A stretch of DNA of 64,000 nucleotides from Siphonodentalium dalli (Eukaryota; Mollusca; Scaphopoda; Gadilida; Siphonodentaliidae), in the NCBI GenBank assembly GCA_032622095.1, contig CP136063.1, forward strand, positions 213,295,982 through 213,359,981. The letters run 5' to 3'. Both the position numbers and the translations under genes were made by a program. The notes beneath the pieces are model-generated. The model saw only the letters and a list, made by a program, of their open reading frames with translations. It made no database searches and was not told the DNA's origin. Shown piece by piece: positions 1 through 12,893 of this stretch (position 1 is the stretch's first letter; the number at the start of each line of letters is the position of its first letter).

Positions 1-1371
1 TACATCTCTATGTAAAACACAATTGTCGTCTTTTATTTTTTCGAACTAATGTGTTTATGATGTTCCTTTTTCATACTATAGCGTCTGATAATCGCTCCGA
101 TCTGACAAGGTGAGGCACTACTTATATTGCATGTGTAAGAATCATGTTTTGTGGTGCCATTTGGGTATACAATTTATGAGAATATGTGTAATACGTTGAG
201 AGCGAGAGTATTCTCTATTCCCACCAAATATCCACAGAGGGTTTCACATCACTTTAACCTGAGCAACGCCGGGTAACCCTGCTAGTATATATATATATAG
301 GAATCAAGAAAGAGTTCAGTGTAGTCCGGAAAATTAAGAATTTAGTTGGAGTGAGGCCTTTCTATGATCTCGCCTGTCGTCAGACTACATCTTTAAATCC
401 AATGCTGACATAAGTTCTTACTGTGACGTCAGGTTCTTGGTAACGGCTGGCGTTTCACACAGTGATGGCGATGATAATTTCCCAGGACAAATTATTTTCT
501 GAATCGGTTGATGAATGGCTTGCGAGGGGTCCGATTTTAGTATTATTGCTACTGCATATCGGGAACAGAACCTGTATGAATCTTTGTCACATTCTTTCCG
601 TTCAATTTCTCTTAGATTCTCAGATCCGTCCTGGTTCCATCTTTGTCAGGAATTCCGGTGTGACACTGGTCTTACACGCAGATAGAATATATTTTGTATA
701 TAAAGAATGATTGTATAGCCATGTGTAAGTTGTACAACTGTACTGCTGGGTGGTTGTCACTTTCCACAATAGCTCAGGTAATTGTTAATCGATTGGGAGG
801 TAATTTCAGAGAATTATCTATCCTTGTGGCCTTTTATATGTACAACGGAGGAAATGCATTCATGACATTGGTTAATCAATCTTGATGCCAATGGAGCATA
901 ATTTGATCGATTTAAAAAAGGATTTGAAAGGGATGGAACCCCATGAATTATCAGTTAACATGAACATCACAAAATAAAGTCAAATTCTCAACCAATTCCA
1001 AGCTGAAACTGATATAGAATATATTAGTGAAATAATGTCAATTTTTCCACTTACGGCTGCCATTTTGAGGGCCATCTTGGACGGGGGGTTCAATTTTGGC
1101 CTAAAAATGTATCATTATATCTCGCAGATCCATACGTACTGTATATGCCTAATTTTGTATTGCATATTCCATGGTAAGAGTAATTGCGACATTTAGTAAA
1201 TTATATAATTATGAGACGCTCTTTAAATTCGGGAAATCCATTAAAATAGATGTCAAAGTGAAATTTCAGCGTGGTTCCATACCTAATATCCATTAGTGAA
1301 TATATACATATGTGCAAACTTTCATACTTTAGTCATAAAGTGAACAATCTTGTTACTAATCTATTTACCCA
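1..1371. other. Non-coding AT-rich DNA with a dispersed-repeat end
   Basis: No convincing exon is seen on either strand. The two short open frames at 462-885 have no recognisable domain and no flanking splice pattern. Positions about 240-300 (GAGCAACGCCGGGTAACC then CTGCTAGT and a TA run) look like the terminus of a dispersed invertebrate repeat; the GCTACTATTATATAT end of the array near 5050 has a similar style. Positions 1050-1085 carry a CTGCCATTTTGAGGGCCATC motif that recurs in other intronic repeats of the window. Confidence 0.5.
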
Positions 1372-1850
1372 ATATCGGATTTTAAAGGGTTAATAAAACC
1401 GGTGGTGGATAACAGAGCAAATAAACATTCGCAACCTATACTTAGTATGTATCCCACTACCATAAGGCATCATATCATGTTGTCCACGTGACCATTGGGC
1501 TGCCCGGTCTCTCATGTGTTCTTCTGGTGCATATCGTCATTTAATGGGTTAATGAAGCCGGCCGTGAACGAGAAGGCGAGTCAATCTTCACGTTATACCT
1601 TTAGTAAGTGCCTCGCTACCCTTTGTCACCAATGTATAATCTGATCTGGTCCCTGTGTGTCCGGACTCTCCCGGATTCTTTTAGTCGATATCGGCATTTA
1701 AAGGGTTAAAAAACCCGCCGGTGGATGACACAGCAAGTCAATTTTCATAATAAATGCTTATGTTGTATCCTACTACAATAAACCATCCTATTACACTGTC
1801 CGCGCGTCAATGGGGCCGCCCGGGCTTGTCCGGGCGTGTCCGGGCTTGCC
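1372..1850. repeat. Three-copy tandem satellite, unit about 158 bp
   Basis: Three diverged copies start at 1372, 1531 and 1688. Each opens with ATATCG followed by ATTTAA, GGGTTAA and an AACC/AGCC-GG-GTGGATGA-like block, then a conserved stretch ending in a run of CCGGG-type words (1800-1850, GTCCGGGC repeated). The spacings are 159 and 157 bp. There is no coding signal. The unit length is close to that of several other arrays in the window. Confidence 0.8.
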
Positions 1851-2500
1851 CGGTCAGTAATTAGTCACACCCGAATCGTCGACACCGGGGACAAAAACTG
1901 AAATCAACCACACGCTTAGAAAACTACAAAATCGATTCTCACTCCAGTTTGAGAACATATATGATAACAATACATACTCAATCACGTGATTGCCTTCTCA
2001 CATTACTTCCACCAAGCTTCAGGGTACACTAATATAGCCTGTGTCGGACACTCGATTAACACTATAACTGCTCACATGAATTCTTCATTGTATCTCAATA
2101 AATTGATTTATTTTTAACTCGATTCACTCGAACAAACATAATTTATAGAATAACAACTACGAATGCAAATGTATAACATTTGTTGTATATAATTTGAATG
2201 TATATAGTCAAATGGATATGCATCACAGCTTCAGTTTGACAGTAACATTACCATAGAGCTTATAAAGTTAGAGTTTGCCAATTTGTGATAATCAGCAGAA
2301 AATCTAAATACGAAGACTTTATTCAGTCTGATCGTGACGAGATACAGCTTTAAACGTCCAACACATGGGGTGTGGAATTTGAAATATAAAAAACAAAAAA
2401 ACAACAGTATCCTATTTTAATTTCTTTTGTCGACAATGGGTTTCATTCATAATAATTCCATGAACATGAGCTTGTGACATTTTGCGTGCTCTATTTTTAG
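1851..2500. other. Non-coding stretch, nothing recognised
   Basis: AT-rich, with no long frame, repeat or RNA gene seen. It ends in a pyrimidine-rich CTATTTTTAG splice acceptor that leads into the EGF-like exon. Confidence 0.5.
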
Positions 2501-2601
2501 ACACAGATGAGTGTGTGTCCACTCCCTGTCAAAATGGCGGCACATGCAATGACGCCATTAACGGATATACGTCTGTCAGATTTGCACTGCCCCATTCCAA
2601 A
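2501..2601 (+). pseudogene. Orphan calcium-binding EGF-like exon, probably decayed
   Basis: A TTTTTAG acceptor at 2494-2500 is followed by a phase-1 exon start. Supplying one G before the first two bases gives D-T-D-E-C, the usual opening of a calcium-binding EGF module. The reading continues [20 protein letters not shown], with cysteine spacing C-x4-C-x5-C exactly as in EGF domains such as those of Notch or fibrillin-type proteins. After the Tyr the module fails: the expected fourth cysteine codon is TCT, the C-x-C-x8-C tail is missing, and a stop falls at 2602. No donor is obvious. cbEGF exons normally occur in series, and no second one was found nearby, so this is likely a broken exon or a small exon copied from elsewhere. 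The EGF call is solid; whether it is functional is doubtful. Confidence 0.6.
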
Positions 2602-2604
2602 TAA

Positions 2605-2940
2605 CAAGCTATAGTATTTCCATATTTAATTGGCACAACTTACATTCCAAATAAAATAAATTATCGATCGAAATGTAACATAGGACATATTTTTTTTATC
2701 AAATTTCAAATTCAACCATGGGAAATGAATAAATAAGGTACTAATTTGGATTTGATTGTTGCTAAATAAAGGAAAACATCTCCCAATATTGTTTTCACTG
2801 ATCTCAGGTGTAATTAAGTTGTTCATTCCATAATACTCAATCCGGTTGGATGGTGCCATATCAGCAGATTCCATCAGCAACAACAGTTTTTGAAATGCCG
2901 CTTCAGTTATCATAATCGATTAATTGCCCAAATATAATGA
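2605..2940. other. Short non-coding interval
   Basis: The minus strand has a 95-codon frame (2913-2626) with no recognisable domain, signal peptide or splice context. I do not call it a gene. Confidence 0.4.
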
Positions 2941-3987
2941 TAACCACAGTCAACTACTATAGTATAACAATGCTCAAAACCTGTTATTTATCAACATTTT
3001 GTTCAACGAAATTTTGCCGGTTTGTCAATATCTGACAAACAAAAGACACTTGATTTTACAATTATCCATCTTCACCCGCCATTTGTTCAGAGACAGTCTT
3101 TTCGTCGACTTTTTACGAGACCACTAAAAAGTACACGTGGTGAAAAATAATGGATTTCAAAAATCGATATCTGATCACTCTGAGCTTGGATGGGTGCATT
3201 GGTTCCTCGACTCGAATCAAATATTTGTTTACCTCCGAAGCCAAAGAGATAGCAACTTGTGAGCGTTAATTCGGATTATGGATTTTTAACACATGTGTAG
3301 AACGGACGGATGTTCTGTTCAAATAATTAGCATGCAGCTTTCTCTTGAGATTAATTGATATTTGTACACATTTTAGACAAATGTTGCTACAAATAAACAA
3401 TCGGCAGGAAATGCTATTGCTATTATGCTATTCTGATATGAACATATTATAGCTTCTATTTTTAAACAGTCAGGTGATGCTGAAAGCGATTTTACTATAA
3501 TTATATAGGTGCTCATTCGGAAAATGGTTTTCTGGCTTCGTGTTCCGAACTACATTACCTTTAACTTCGTGTGTTATAGGCCATATTTCCAAGTATGGAA
3601 TATGTCAGTAAAAATGTTTAGCGTAATTGCATCTGTCAGGTTTTGGCTATATTATTTCGACGTATATATGCCTTCCACTAAGTCCCTTAATTGTGATTGG
3701 AAGCTTCCAATTTAACTTCCAACTTAAAGATGGACTATCCGAATTAACGCTCAAAATTATTATTTCTCTGGCTTCGGGGGTAAAAAATGTTATGTGGCCC
3801 AGAAAATATTCGTCAAACTGACGGTCTCGGATAAAATTGCGGATGAAGATGTATAACTATAACATCAAGTGGTAATGCGGCCATAGTTCATGATACTCAA
3901 GCCAAAATATGGCCATATTTCGTTGAATTAAATGTTGATAAATAACACGTTTTGGGAAATTTGATACCACAGTAGACAGTGGTTGCC
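2941..3987. mobile_element. Foldback-type element with long imperfect inverted arms
   Basis: The left arm (2941 to about 3290) and the reverse complement of the right arm (about 3987 to 3735) match over their length. Outer ends both read AACCAC-GTC-ACT; both have GTTATTTATCAACATTT and TTCAACGAAAT, then TATCC/ACATC-TTCA-CCGC; the inner ends match around CCGAATTAACGCTCA. Arms are roughly 250-350 bp and diverged. The 445-bp centre has no transposase; two overlapping 64-68-codon frames there are not recognisable. Part of the left inner region (3300-3400) recurs at 35880-35985. Confidence 0.65.
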
Positions 3988-4014
3988 ATTATTTGGTTGC
4001 AATTATTTATTATC

Positions 4015-4228
4015 AATTATCTACGCATTTTCAATAAATTCCCGGTAATAACAACGGTCTAATATCGATATTATATAGTCGAAGATGTATTATGTAAACG
4101 ATCAGGTTTATAGGTTATCTTAAATCAAAGTTAGTAATTTGATATAAATTTGATTTATGGCTGGAGCTATACAATAAATTAGGAATTTCCGTGTACAAGC
4201 CGTAATCAAATTAATTCACGGATGGTGG
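4015..4228. repeat. Dispersed direct repeat, copy 1
   Basis: About 210 bp that recurs in the same orientation at 8185-8408. Shared landmarks are CATTTTCAATA, TTCCCGGT-ATAACAACG, GAAGATGTATT, TATAGGTTATCTT, AATTTGATATAAA and ATTCACGGAT. The element directly follows the foldback element. There is no coding signal. Confidence 0.75.
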
Positions 4229-4599
4229 ATTGGGCAAAGCGCCGCACACATGATCGTGTAAACAATTATCTTGATACGGGGTGTAAACTAAAGCCACTCG
4301 CTGACTGGTGACTGTACAATAACTTACACAAGAAAACTAAGATGCATGCATCAGGTCGGCCGTGAACTATCTACCATAGAATTGTTGTAGCTATCGATTA
4401 TACATTTTGGAACACCTGTCTGTATGTATGTGTGTATGCATGAATGCATGTGTGTATGTGTTATAGACTCTAACACTGCTCGACTGATCCGACTCGGATT
4501 TGGTATTTAACGTGTCAACTTGACCTCGCTCATAGGCATGTTTCTGGACCTTGACCGATCCGACTAAAAATTTGTGTGTAGGACTACTTCGATCCCGGG

Positions 4600-5062
4600 A
4601 GCAATATGGACGGGTCCAATTTCACGTGGGACCATGTTCTCGAACGTGCTGATGTAGGCATGTTTCTGGACTATTTGGACGGGTCAAATCTTGATCCCGA
4701 CCTGACTTTGACATTCAAAAAGATCAATTCAAGGTCAAATCTGGTAAAACGGAAGTATTTCAACGAAATATAATACCTACTGTTACTTTTGTCCCAGGAG
4801 TGTTTCGGGTGGGTCAAATTATGACCCTGACCTGATCTTGACATTCAAAATTGTCAATTCAAGGTCAAGTCGGGTAAAGCCGGGCGGATTTCGACGGGTA
4901 CTTTTGTCGTGACTTTTGTCCGGGGAGTGTTTTGGACGGATCAAATCGTGACCCGACATGACGTTCACCTTTAAAATGGTCAATTCAAGGTTAAATCGCG
5001 CAATTCTCCGAAAATCAGAGGGGAACATCCCGGACGAAGTAGGGTCCACCAGCTACTATTAT
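4600..5062. repeat. Tandem array, unit about 125-130 bp
   Basis: Four diverged units with the core GGACGGGTCAAAT, then GACC/TGATCCCGACCTGA, TTGACATTCAAAA and GTCAATTCAAGGTCAA, begin near 4610, 4677, 4807 and 4932. The array ends at GGGTCCACCAGCTACTATTATATA, a style of repeat terminus also hinted at near position 280. Short minus-strand frames here simply read through the repeat. Confidence 0.75.
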
Positions 5063-5234
5063 ATATTTCTAGATTTAGTTACAAACTAAATACCTGTATA
5101 TTGTACAAAGAAATGTTTGACAAATATATCTGTATCAATATTACCATACGGGTCATTAAAATAGATACGACGAAACAAATTTTGAAGGGTGCATGGTATC
5201 AGGTAAATTTTTATATTTCAAATGATGACAGGAA

Positions 5235-6605
5235 TGCGGAAAGTTGAAGTACCTACGTAATACTGGCTATCCGAATGAAGAGATATACATGTATATAAAA
5301 ACCAAAATAGAAGATGACTGCTGGCGACAATGTTTTCCAAAAAAATTCAAAGCATTCGATAGCTCCCATCTAGTTGTCAGCCCGAATATCAATATAAAGT
5401 GTGGTGACTATCAGATGAGGGATATGACTGTACAGTTGCTAAACAATTCAGTCACGCAAAAGAGGATCAAACAGTAAGATACCAAATTGCTGCCTGTGGT
5501 GATGTTTTTTAACGAAATTCGGGAAAATTAGATTACTCTCACCCTGGTTATCCAGAAGATCATTGTGGAATCTGGTGACGATCGGACAAGGGGTGTCGTC
5601 TGTAGGATCAACCAAATTATTTAGCAATAAAAATAGTAAAATTCAAGATCACCGCTGGCAGTGATGTCTTCACAGGGACAGCCTGAGAACAAAACATGGC
5701 TCACATCTAGCGGTGACCCAAACTATCCACATGAGAAAAAGTTCTCTAATAAAAGCTGGCTGCAGGGTGCGCCAATTGATTCAAATTCGAAATTTAACAG
5801 GGTGTACTGGTTGTGGCCATGTTTTCCCCGCAAATTTGATAGACTGATGGACAAAACCACTGAATCCGTTGAATCAATATACATGTATACATGGATTAAT
5901 TTATATGCATTGGTATACACAGTATTGGTATATAAAGGTACTGAAAATAACAATATTACTAGTATACACAAAATAAACCATATATCATGGCTATGGGTTC
6001 TAATATCCGAATATGACAGCTGATAACTTGGTGTGAATTGAAGAGTGGTGGTGTCTCAAGCATATCTAACCCTCCACGTTAGAAACATGCCATTAAATGT
6101 CATAAGTATAATCTAGCTTGAGGACAGAAGTTTTCCAAAAAAAACCCCTTAATTCAACCAGGCCCTCGCGCGATGTATGGTCGATCACATGATGATCTAG
6201 GGTGGATTAGAATTATTGTATAAAAACAGCACTGCATGTAAATATAAAATAAAATAGTGCTACATCATATTACAGATTATTGCCATATATAATCAGTGAC
6301 TATACAGACAGTCTGACAAAATAAAGTTTCAGTGACACTCTATCCGAAGAGGGGAATAATTCCATCTGTTACAGTCAATGGAGCAATTATGAATCTGGAA
6401 ACGTGAAATTTCTAAGTAATACTAGATATCGACATGACGCGATAACATATAACGTAAATGCAATATGGCCGCTGGCGACCATTTTTTCCTATAAAATTAA
6501 AAAAATATTTGATAGCTCTCATCTGATAGATGAATATCAAGATAAATATGAAGTTTAGTGATGATCGGATGAGTGAAGTGGACTGTGCTAAACGGTTTAG
6601 TAATG
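5235..6605. repeat. Cluster of decayed intronic repeats with a GCTGGCG-CCAT motif
   Basis: Related segments occur at about 5240-5480, 5520-5700 and 6395-6605. They share CTAATACT/GTAATACT, GCTGGCGACAATGTTTTCC or GCCGCTGGCGACCATTTTTTCC, GATAGCTC-CATCT and ACTGT-GCTAAAC-TTTAGT-ATGC. The GCCGCTGGCAGCCATG block also recurs at 58013. Reading frames such as 5244-5477 and 5661-6023 arise from these repeats; I do not treat them as genes. Confidence 0.5.
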
Positions 6606-6905
6606 CTTAAAAAGATTTTTACCTTAATATTTTTATGTTCACTTTATAAACTTCACTGAGTCATCTTTGTCATGTATTGAGTTTGATATCTTTTGTTAAC
6701 AATTTATAAATCATGTATGTCTCATGTTTTTATTTTAATTTATGTGTTTATTATCATTAAATAAAGTTGCATTCCTTAAAAAGATTCTTACCTCAATGTT
6801 TTTATGTTCACTTTATAAACTCCACTGAGTCATCTTTGTCATATATTGAATTGATATCTTTTGTTAACAGTTTATAAATTATGTATGTCTCGTGTTCGTT
6901 ATTAT
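6606..6905. repeat. Two-copy tandem repeat, unit about 169 bp
   Basis: Copies start at 6606 and 6775 with CTTAAAAAGATT-TTACCT and share TTTTTATGTTCACTTTATAAACT-CACTGAGTCATCTTTGTCAT. The first copy ends with ATTAAATAAAGTTGC, which includes an AATAAA signal, so the unit may be a transcript 3' end that has been duplicated. Confidence 0.8.
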
Positions 6906-8184
6906 ATTATATACACTTTATAGTGTGTTTCAGAACGAAAACAAAATGAACAAAATCAACAAATTTGTAAATTTAAAAACAATTCAAACAAGCCCGGACA
7001 TATACACCAAATTTCAATAATATTCATTGAGAAACAACGGACCAAACGCCATATAACACCCCGTATGCATCTTTTATTCCGAGTTGACCTTTTATTCCGA
7101 GTTGGCACGCGCCATTGGAGCGAGTTAGCCCTGGGGCGAGTACGCCGATTCCGACACATTTTCTATTTGCAGCAGGTTAAGTTTACGCGTAATTTAATTT
7201 ACAAAGTTTCCCAATTGGTATCGTAAATAGAGCGACCTTATTTGACAGAGAATGCCTCTGTTATTGATTATCAAGTTGCTATACATTAAAAACGACAATT
7301 CACATGCTCGTTCAAGCGCAGTAGTCTATTTTCCCCATGTTAAAGGACATCCACAAATACTAAATAACGCTAACTTACTGCCGAATGTTTTACACGACAA
7401 CTGTTAACATATTTGGGCTGAATTCATCTGACGCGGTATTATTCCTCAAAATAAACAACAAAACCATCGTTACTTGGAAATGTAGTTTGGGCTAACATTT
7501 ACATAAATCCTCCATATCATTATTCCGACACACACGTCATATGAAAAACTCACATGAAGTAACCGGCCAAATTGGCCGAAATGAGTATATGGGACTAGTC
7601 TGCATATACCATAACATTAATGATGTGTATGGCTCAAAATGCACCGTCGAAGATAGGCACGATGCTTTGTGAGGGGCAACATAAATATACCGAGCACTCT
7701 ATGTATGTAAATGGCACGTTCCCCCACGCCCACTTGTTCCTCGGTTATTGATATATAATCTTCCAATTCTAAATATATACATTGGAGATAATAATTGTTT
7801 TGTAATCTAATCAGTTATGCCACTATATAGCAATTGCTATCACCATGGTAAGTTATTATTGCTTGGTCAATATTGACACTGTGCCCTCTGGGAATATTAC
7901 TACAGACTTTGAGTTCTTTGTAGAGCCCATGCATGTCTTCGGAGGATACCATCAGGGCCATGTCTTGGACACAGCAGCCTGTCCAATTAAAATGACATTC
8001 ATCATACCAATTAAAGGTTTAAATTTTCCTTTGAAAAGCTTCACACAAGATTCTTCAAATATATACTAGGTATACAGACAACTTATAACAAATCATGGTG
8101 TAAATCTATTGTTGTGAAGAAATGTACTATATATTTAAAATACTTAAATCTGAATAAATTGAAAGTTTCAGTAAAATGGTACGC
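6906..8184. other. Non-coding stretch, nothing recognised
   Basis: The frames at 7159-6956 (-) and 7845-8069 (+) have no domain, signal peptide or convincing splice context. No repeats of note were seen. Confidence 0.45.
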
Positions 8185-8408
8185 CATTTTCAATACTTTC
8201 CCGGTGATAACAACGATCTAATATAGATAATATATAGAAAACTAAGTAATTTGATTTGAAGATGTATTCTGTAAATTGCAGGTTAATAGGTTATCTTGAA
8301 ATCAAAGTTAATAATTTGATATAAAATTAAATTCCAGCCGGGCTGGAGTCATAAATTAAATTACGAATTTCCATATACAAGACGTTATCAAAATAATTCA
8401 CGGATTAA
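8185..8408. repeat. Dispersed direct repeat, copy 2
   Basis: Homologous to 4015-4228 in the same orientation. This copy has an extra A-rich insertion near 8240 and a CCAGCCGGGCTGGAG palindrome near 8335 where copy 1 has GGCTGGAGC. Confidence 0.75.
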
Positions 8409-10236
8409 TGCAAATTTAATTCAAATTACGCATTCAAACAACATGAACATCTTTCTAGATTATACATGTTATACACGTAAAAAATACACTCTTAAACAAC
8501 TTATATGTATTTTTTGTGCATTGTGTACATAGAAAAGTATCAGATGACCAGACCAATGAGGTGTCTTGAAATAGTCCAGCAGATATGGTTCCTATAAGTA
8601 TGAGAGTATTGTTGGCTATGGAAACGACTAGCAGTTAACATTGGAATGCAACCATGATCTGTTATCCACTCTCCATAATGCAACTCATTTCTGATGTCGC
8701 AATTAATTAGAGCAAATTGTCAAACATTCACAGTGACTTGCGATCATATTATCCAATTCGGATATCGTGACCAAGTGCTCATTAACTGTTCGATGGCTTT
8801 GGTGTGACATCACACACGAAATAAACACATGGTCATTTCAAAATATTTACTACACTGCACATGCGATGCACATAACGATTTTCCCCATACGTTACGATGT
8901 TTTCTATGGAGTAGTATGGTCGATTTCTTTCCTTTCGGCGATATCAGAAGAACGCTACGGTACATTCAACACGTTGGCATAGCGCCTGCGTACTAATTTA
9001 TCAATTTCACGATATATCTTTCAGTGAAATTTATTTGTAAAGCATACCCATGTTCAAGAGTGTTCAATGTCATACATTGCGTTGTCAGTTGATTAAGTGA
9101 TGTGTCTAATAACCAAGTGAGACACAATTTGCTACCCTTTCGGATCAGCAAATAATTATGTTCGAGGCGAATGTAAATCTTGAGTAATATTGTCTACAAC
9201 ATGTCAGTGTGATAACACAGATCAAAACAATAACACCTTTGATACGAAAGATAGTTTTATTTGAAAAAATAGTCAAAACATTAACAGTGATTTTTTGCCA
9301 TTTTGATGCCAAGAATGTGATAGAAAAATCCAATATTTTCAATAGTTTCAATAGTAACAATTAACCAAAGTGTATCAGCAATGTTAGTATTAAATGTATA
9401 GAAGGCAATTTAATTAAACAATGTAGTCAGTTTTATTTAACAAACAACCACAACCACAAACGATTGCAGGGTACACTGGGGCAATATCAACTATTTTCCA
9501 TCATTTGGTCGCCATTTTTGGCAGCCATTTTGAACCAATGTAGCAATTTTGTTTTTTTTGAATATTGATAAGTAATGGTATGCCCTACGCACAGTGCACC
9601 ATTCTTCGTGATTGTTTGTGATTTATACCGCGTTCTGTAAAATCAAATTGTGATGGATTGTGATCTATATATTTTTTCCTTGGTTCTTTTAAAATTGGGT
9701 TCTGAACTTCTGTCCTGCCCATAATGGAATTTGGCACATGTGGGTGTGCCACTAGCATTCAAAGTGCAAACACGTGTCCATTGGATTACACGAATTTTAA
9801 CATATCATCTGGACCTGGGCCCTAACTAGACACATTTTTGTACTACACAATAAGATGTAATCGGATATGTATCGGATTGCGAAACAAACATCTACTTTCG
9901 CTATAAATAAAGGACTGCCACCCAACATAATAGACATGTTACTACTATTACATAACGTGTGACGAGTTACGTGTCCTATACATATGCAGGCCACAGTTTA
10001 AACAATAACGTCTCAACTTGACCGAGTACCAAATTGATAACATGTAAACATGGATATGGATATTGCATGCGAGTGGTGGCGAACATTGATCACTAATATA
10101 TAGGTGACAATAGTAAATGTCTTTGCGAGATAATTAATTTAGCCCTTGTGTTATATTTAAATTCCTTGTTTCAACACTCATTTTATTTCACTATATACTA
10201 GCTGAAACAGGCTCTCTTCGGGAGCCTTTATTCAGC
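8409..10236. other. Non-coding stretch with a GCCATTTT motif pair
   Basis: AT-rich DNA without recognisable exons. Positions 9505-9540 contain GGTCGCCATTTTTGGCAGCC, the motif that recurs in the repeats at 14570 and 54.8-55.6 kb. Confidence 0.45.
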
Positions 10237-10259
10237 GTCGTGGGGGGGGGGGGGGGGGG
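10237..10259 (+). repeat. Long poly-G tract
   Basis: An uninterrupted run of about twenty G residues following CGTCGT. Like the G tracts at 57772 and 60402, it is followed by an AA- or CA-starting flank, but the flanks here (AAGCGCACATTTTGATC, repeated at 10320) do not match the poly-G element ends. Mononucleotide G runs of this length are prone to slippage and to assembly error. Confidence 0.85.
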
Positions 10260-12893
10260 CAAGCGCACATTTTGATCTTGGACAGATCCATTATTTAGCG
10301 GCGGCCACTTTGTGTGCTGGGCGCACATTTTGATCGCTAAATAGTTGTTTATTTTACAGAGCGTCGAAAAAGACAATATTTCTGGTTTGCTGATTTTGGC
10401 ACAGAACAGCCAATTTGTGTGCAGATCCAACTTTTGAGAGGCTGACATACCATATCCACACAAACACTCAACGTTCAAATCTGAGGACTGAACTGAACAT
10501 GCATTATTAATATGTTTCGGCATTCAATGAAGATAAACTTATAACGGAAATGAGGCCCTAAATTGGTCGAATTCATTGTCATAAATATATATATTTGTTG
10601 GCCAAAAATAAACAAACTAATACTTAAGAATGGACATGAATTCAAAAACTGAATACAATGCAGTTGCATATAAATTAAAAGTTGAGATTGAATACAAAAT
10701 AATGCTATACGATACTGTGGTAAACTAAGATGTTACAACAACATGAGAAACGGAATCATAAACGCCAATGCTACCTCATATATAACACACCAAAGGCAAA
10801 TCGAAAAAAAAATTGAGTATTAGTGTCTATGGCATACATATTGAAACTTGTAGATATACTTGATCAAAACAACGACGTTCCCGACAGATTTTGAAACTTT
10901 TTTACCAAACAGACTGTGGTCCTTAATACTGTTGCCCTGTTTATACAATTTGAGATCAAAATATGACATATCTCGACTTGGTGGAAACATTTAGAACCAC
11001 ACGATGATAATGCTGAACCCGAACTCCCTATCTGCAACAAAGCAAATATGTAATTCATACCAAAGACGCCCAAGATATTCACACAAACATACCCTAGAAT
11101 TTATAAATATTAAATCAATGAATATCAAAACAATCATGTAAACATCTGTAAAACATATCAATAAATATCAACTTCATGGTGGTATATGGTGACTTACCAC
11201 ATAATGAAGGCATATATACAGGCATCCTGTACAATATAGACCTATTTCAGTATATGAATCAATGTAATTTATTTATTCATCTACATTGAGCTCATGTACG
11301 ATGTAATTTATTTCATATACTAGTATGTTGGATTACTCTATATATGATGAATATAGTCAATAAATGAATACATAATACATAAACAATACATCTTCCTAGT
11401 TTGCCATTCAATGTATTCAATGCAACTGGTTTTTATTAACAGTGAACTGGAATATTTTCTGAACTATTTGTACTGTTGGATTCCAAAGTGAGATCATTCA
11501 TATCTCAGAATTAGGTGACATACATTTCTGAACATCAATACATATATTTCCAAAAAACTTGCTACTTATCAATCACCAACTGTTAACACCAAGTGCAGCG
11601 CATAGACTCATTTATATAATTATGGAAATCGGATTACTTTTCTCCAAATCGACCAGGTCATCGAAAGGAATTTACATATATCTATCGAAATGAATTTATA
11701 TACCACAAAATTAATTGAGCTACCACGTGTAGCTATCGAAATTAATATAGGTACCATGTGTATACCTGTCGAAATTAATTTGTTTTGTCATATCAATCAT
11801 CCGTCATTTATGAGCCATTGTACAACTATCTCCAATTGGCCGATTGACAAATTTTTTTTCTTTTTCTTTCTATTAGAGAGGTTTTGCAACTCACGGATAG
11901 AGCAACGGGTATGTTTAGCTATTTATATCCATAAAATTCACATGGAGCAAAAAAAGGCGTTTCTAAAAAACATAACGACTACGCTTAGGATTTGTGTTTT
12001 ATAATTGACATGCCGATTGAGATTGAACGGAACGAAACATGAGTTAAAAATCATCGTGTATTTAGACTACAGACGGAGACATGATGATAAAAACGTCGCG
12101 ATAAGGGAGGTTGAGGTTGGGGGTTAAGTGAGCAATTTTCAGATTTTCATCTCAAAATATTCTCATGCATACAATAGTACTCATTCATTTAAAATTGTTG
12201 CAAGGGAAGAGTTAAAAAAACAAAGCCCACGGAGTGGGTGCAAATGGAATTACGCTAACTTGTGAGTTTGTTATGGTTTAAGGGGCTATGTGGACACCCC
12301 CCGACGGAGACCATTTAGTCAAGTCGTCCCTGTCTTGCAGACGAAGAATATAATGGATGGGGTGGTTTATATATATCTCGATAAATTCGTACCCTTGCTA
12401 AGACGACCAGATATATTTACCACATAAAATACACAGCAATGAATGGCTGGTAAATTATATGTCAGTTACCACGTCGCACAATCTAGCATGGATATTATGC
12501 ACAGCGCGAACGACCATCTTATCAATCTGCCAATCTGGGATATTTTTCCAACGCCTGATACTTGATCGCTGCATGATACAACACAACAAATTGACTGAGT
12601 ATCAGTTTTTTGAAATGGATGGTTGGGTTCACACCGAAGAAATTGATACTCTACCAGTCGCACGGTTAGGCTACGGTCGCACCATAGTACGTCAACCATC
12701 CGATATTTGGTACGTCATCGGATTGGAATGAAAACTATAGCTTTCCGTTGGTGTGGTCACACCTGCGTGACCTACGTGTACGCTAACAGTTTCGTATATG
12801 TTGCTCCTGTCCTTCCGAATAAAGTGGAACATGCTCCATTTTTTGACGGACGGAATTCAATCATATACGATTTTTTCAATATTTTGAAGATTA
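10260..12893. other. Non-coding stretch, nothing recognised
   Basis: AT-rich. The short frames (10191-10669 minus, 11690-12004 plus, 12459-12946 both strands) show no domain, no conserved exon boundary and no transmembrane or signal pattern that I trust. Confidence 0.4.

Noticed and set aside
5244-6605. Possible CUB-domain exons (motifs like NTGYPNE, SHPGYPED, DPNYPHE near C-W)
   Set aside because: The segments belong to a family of decayed repeats with a GCTGGCG-CCAT core that also occurs at 58013. Frames are not kept between copies and splice edges are missing.
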